A DNA stretch of 64,000 bases from Trichomonas vaginalis G3 (lineage: Eukaryota; Parabasalia; Trichomonadida; Trichomonadidae), in NCBI RefSeq assembly GCF_026262505.1, contig NC_067206.1, positions 13,822,205 to 13,886,204 of the forward strand, given 5' to 3'. The position numbers and the translations under genes were made by a program. Positions within the stretch are counted from its first letter, which is position 1. Each line of letters opens with the position of its first letter. The notes beneath the pieces were generated by a model. The model saw only the letters and a list, made by a program, of their open reading frames with translations, searched no databases and was not told the DNA's origin. Positions 61,717-64,000 of the stretch are shown here, piece after piece.

Positions 61717-62390
61717 TTTGTTAATATTAGTAAATAAAGATAATTTTTCTATTTAAAAATAAATTTTTAAGACCAACCAACTATTTTAGTTAAGAATTAA
61801 ATAAATTGTGGTTGAATTATTTGGATTTAAACAAATAAGTTTGAACTGACCTTCATTAGACTTAATTTAACAAGAAGTAAGGCATTAATTACTAATATTA
61901 AGTAGTGCCCTATAATATTGGGCTCACAAGTCTTATTATCGAAGATTTCATGAATCTCACAGAAAAAAAATTGCTTCTATTATTTCGCGTTAAATAACAA
62001 TTGATTATTCTATTAAGGTCTGTTATAACTGTATCTTGGCAATGTATTGTCTCGTCAGTAATCTTTGATTGAAGATTATTAAGTTGATCTGTAATTTATT
62101 TCAATTAAATCAAAAATAGATCATAGACGCAATTGAACTTTGTTTCATTTTCACATTTTCCATGTTGTTTTTAATATCTAGTGAATGTTGTTCATTTTAT
62201 AAAACAATTAATCAAAAAAAATGTTTATAAACTAGAGTTGAAAAATTCCGAGATTTCTTGAAATTAACACTCATTCTCAAAGTAAGCATATATAATGATA
62301 ACAAATATATTCTATAGGAAAAAAATATGACTCTTCGATGAAAGAAATTAAAAAAAATCAAATACATGCATTGAGGCAAACCCAAATTTT
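61717..62390. other. AT-rich host spacer
   Basis: No gene or repeat recognised. Confidence 0.5.
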
Positions 62391-62460
62391 AGCTAAAAGT
62401 GACAGGGAAAAAAACGTTTAGTATTAAAAAAAAGACCGATGAGAGCTTCGTTCGAAATAT

Positions 62461-62522
62461 AGAGGGAATTGAGAATGCGCAACCATTCTCAGGGAATATT
62501 GGATGCTATTCCTGTTCCCTCT
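62461..62522. repeat. Three-way-junction (cruciform) hairpin
   Basis: AGAGGGAA (62461-62468) pairs with TTCCCTCT (62515-62522). Inside are two hairpins: TGAGAAT with ATTCTCA (62470-62491) and GGAATA with TATTCC (62493-62512). Confidence 0.75.
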
Positions 62523-62564
62523 GTATGGAAAATTGAGGTTTTCAAAGGGAGTTAAAATAATATA

Positions 62565-63158
62565 AAATTTATACTAATTTACTTCAAAATACAAAAGTAT
62601 TTGACAGCTAAAATTAGTTACTTTAGCAAGCCTATCAATACCCTTTTACGATTATTGCTACTTTTTCGAAATAAAAGTAAAAACAAATTTATACTAATTT
62701 ACTTCAAAATACAAAAGTATTTGACAGCTAAAATTAGTTACTTTAGCAAGCCTATCAATACCCTTTTACGATTATTGCTACTTTTTCGAAATAAAAGTAA
62801 AAACAAATTTATACTAATTTACTTCAAAATACAAAAGTATTTGACAGCTAAAATTAGTTACTTTAGCAAGCCTATCAATACCCTTTTACGATTATTGCTA
62901 CTTTTTCGAAATAAAAGTAAAAACAAATTTATACTAATTTACTTCAAAATACAAAAGTATTTGACAGCTAAAATTAGTTACTTTAGCAAGCCTATCAATA
63001 CCCTTTTACGATTATTGCTACTTTTTCGAAATAAAAGTAAAAACAAATTTATACTAATTTACTTCAAAATACAAAAGTATTTGACAGCTAAAATTAGTTA
63101 CTTTAGCAAGCCTATCAATACCCTTTTACGATTATTGCTACTTTTTCGAAATAAAAGT
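62565..63158. repeat. 120-bp tandem repeat, five identical copies
   Basis: Five copies with no difference seen by eye, so very recent or kept identical. Because 120 is divisible by 3, a 200-codon frame (40-residue repeat with NTLLRLLLLFRNKSKNKFIL) runs through on the + strand; there is no promoter context and I do not call it a gene. Confidence 0.95.
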
Positions 63159-63210
63159 GTTGTAAACAGAAATTCATCAAAAGTGACACCTCAGAAAAGC
63201 TAAAATATTG

Positions 63211-64000
63211 AATTTTTGGAACTTTTGATAGAGCACGTTTTTAAATATTAATTAAAGTAAATGTATATTTTGTAAAGATTCTTTTTAATAAAAAAATAAA
63301 ATTTTGAAGAAGAACACAAAATCTTCTGAAAAATAATATCACATAAACTCATATTATTTTCTAATATATAACTATTTTATATAAAAATCAAATTCAATGA
63401 TCTTAAAAGCGAAGGATAAACCTCAAAATTTACGAATATAATGAGTGGGAATATAATGCTTATCTATCATAAAACCATATGAAATATCAATTTTTGCTTT
63501 ACGCCTAATTTTTGACGACAATTAGCAAAACACTTAAAGATATGAGCTCTCAATTTTCGACCCCCAATATACGTTTATTTTAGTTTCGGCATATTAACAT
63601 GAAGCACGAGCCAAACCCTTAAAGACGTGTCCTCTAGTTTTGCCAACTCTTTCATATATTGTAACTATTTTCAGGAAAAAACGCAAATTCAAAATTAGAA
63701 ATTCACATTTAATCGAGTATAGTATTAAATTACTATCTTTTGTACACGGACCAAGCAACAACTCAAGGTGCATGCTCATTACAGACAAAATCCCCTCTAG
63801 TGCACTTAAATTGGGTGAGTTAGCACCAAACAAGCCATAAGTTAAAGATCTGAACTTGCTCCAGACAATGTATCACTTTAGTTATGAATGCACCAGAAAT
63901 CCGTCCCAAACTCATACATTTCTACGCTAATCACGATAATAAATATACTATTTTGTACTTTTTACAATAAATCTCTCTTTGTTACACTACAAAATCAATG
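63211..64000. other. Host spacer at the right edge
   Basis: AT-rich. Opposed frames of 66 and 79 codons around 63594-63840 overlap each other and carry no recognisable domain. No gene called. Confidence 0.45.

Larger units (their letters stand above)
62391..63210. mobile_element. Hairpin and tandem-repeat element D
   Basis: Bounded by ATTTTAGCT (about 62389) and its reverse complement AGCTAAAAT (about 63199), each near an AAAAGTGACA word (62396 and 63179), as in elements A, B and C. The interior has a three-way-junction hairpin (62461-62522) and five 120-bp repeats. No target duplication found and no transposase; element status is tentative. Confidence 0.45.

Noticed and set aside
62601-63203. 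200-codon frame of five 40-residue repeats
   Set aside because: Created by a 120-bp repeat length divisible by three; no start context, and the units lie in a non-coding element.
63594-63840. Opposed 66- and 79-codon frames
   Set aside because: They overlap each other antisense and have no domain, start signal or repeat support.
1-64000. tRNA, rRNA or riboswitch genes
   Set aside because: No cloverleaf with a TTCGA-type T arm or other known RNA signature was seen; a covariance scan would be needed to exclude small RNAs.

Overview
The window is nuclear DNA of the parasite Trichomonas vaginalis or a very close relative. The evidence is the AT-rich composition, two copies of a mariner element of the Tvmar1 type, large Maverick/Polinton elements of the TvMav kind, intronless host genes with an Inr-like start-site motif, and dense nested repeats. 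No tRNA, rRNA or CRISPR array was seen.

Layout. (1) From 1 to about 16990 lies the right part of a first Maverick (M1): protein-primed DNA polymerase B (cut by the left edge), KilA-N gene, T5orf172-like gene, integrase, a long fibre with a phage tail-collar-like end, penton-like and other virion candidates, and a packaging ATPase. Near its right end a hairpin-rich insertion splits a gene. (2) From 17020 to 22000 are satellites: a 24-bp unit with higher-order copies, then a 21-bp unit. (3) Two nearly identical Tvmar1 copies lie head-to-head at 22013-23313 and 23528-24830. (4) From 24839 to 27033 is a host pseudogene. (5) From 27034 to 55544 is a second Maverick (M2), bounded by inverted repeats made of 67-bp hairpin units. 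It has lost coding integrity in most genes and carries at least four non-coding insertions. Its parts include a coiled-coil protein, capsid-like and penton-like remnants, SF3 helicase, packaging ATPase, KilA-N, polymerase B, integrase, fibre and a Dam-type methylase. (6) From 55545 to 64000 is host chromosome: a small Tudor-like protein, a pseudogene of a repeat-domain protein, a tail-anchored NAD-dependent epimerase with a zinc ribbon, an equilibrative nucleoside transporter, and a repeat-rich element with five identical 120-bp units.

How the parts fit. Each Maverick carries, or carried, a self-synthesising set (polymerase, integrase, ATPase) plus virion and fibre genes, typical of Polinton-type virus-like elements. 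M1 and M2 differ in gene order and most proteins but share a cassette (KilA-N gene, a partner gene of unknown function, a common AT-rich promoter box and a GGTGA-type palindrome), which suggests module exchange.

The most striking unexplained signals are two classes of hairpin DNA. The first is a family of about 25-30 bp double mini-hairpins with GC-rich stems and 3-nt loops, found between Maverick genes and also in frame inside Maverick genes, with two apparent empty sites in the paralogous copies. The second is a class of non-coding insertions about 0.8-1.5 kb long that carry strings of long, near-perfect hairpins. Two of them share a diverged palindromic 122-bp repeat.
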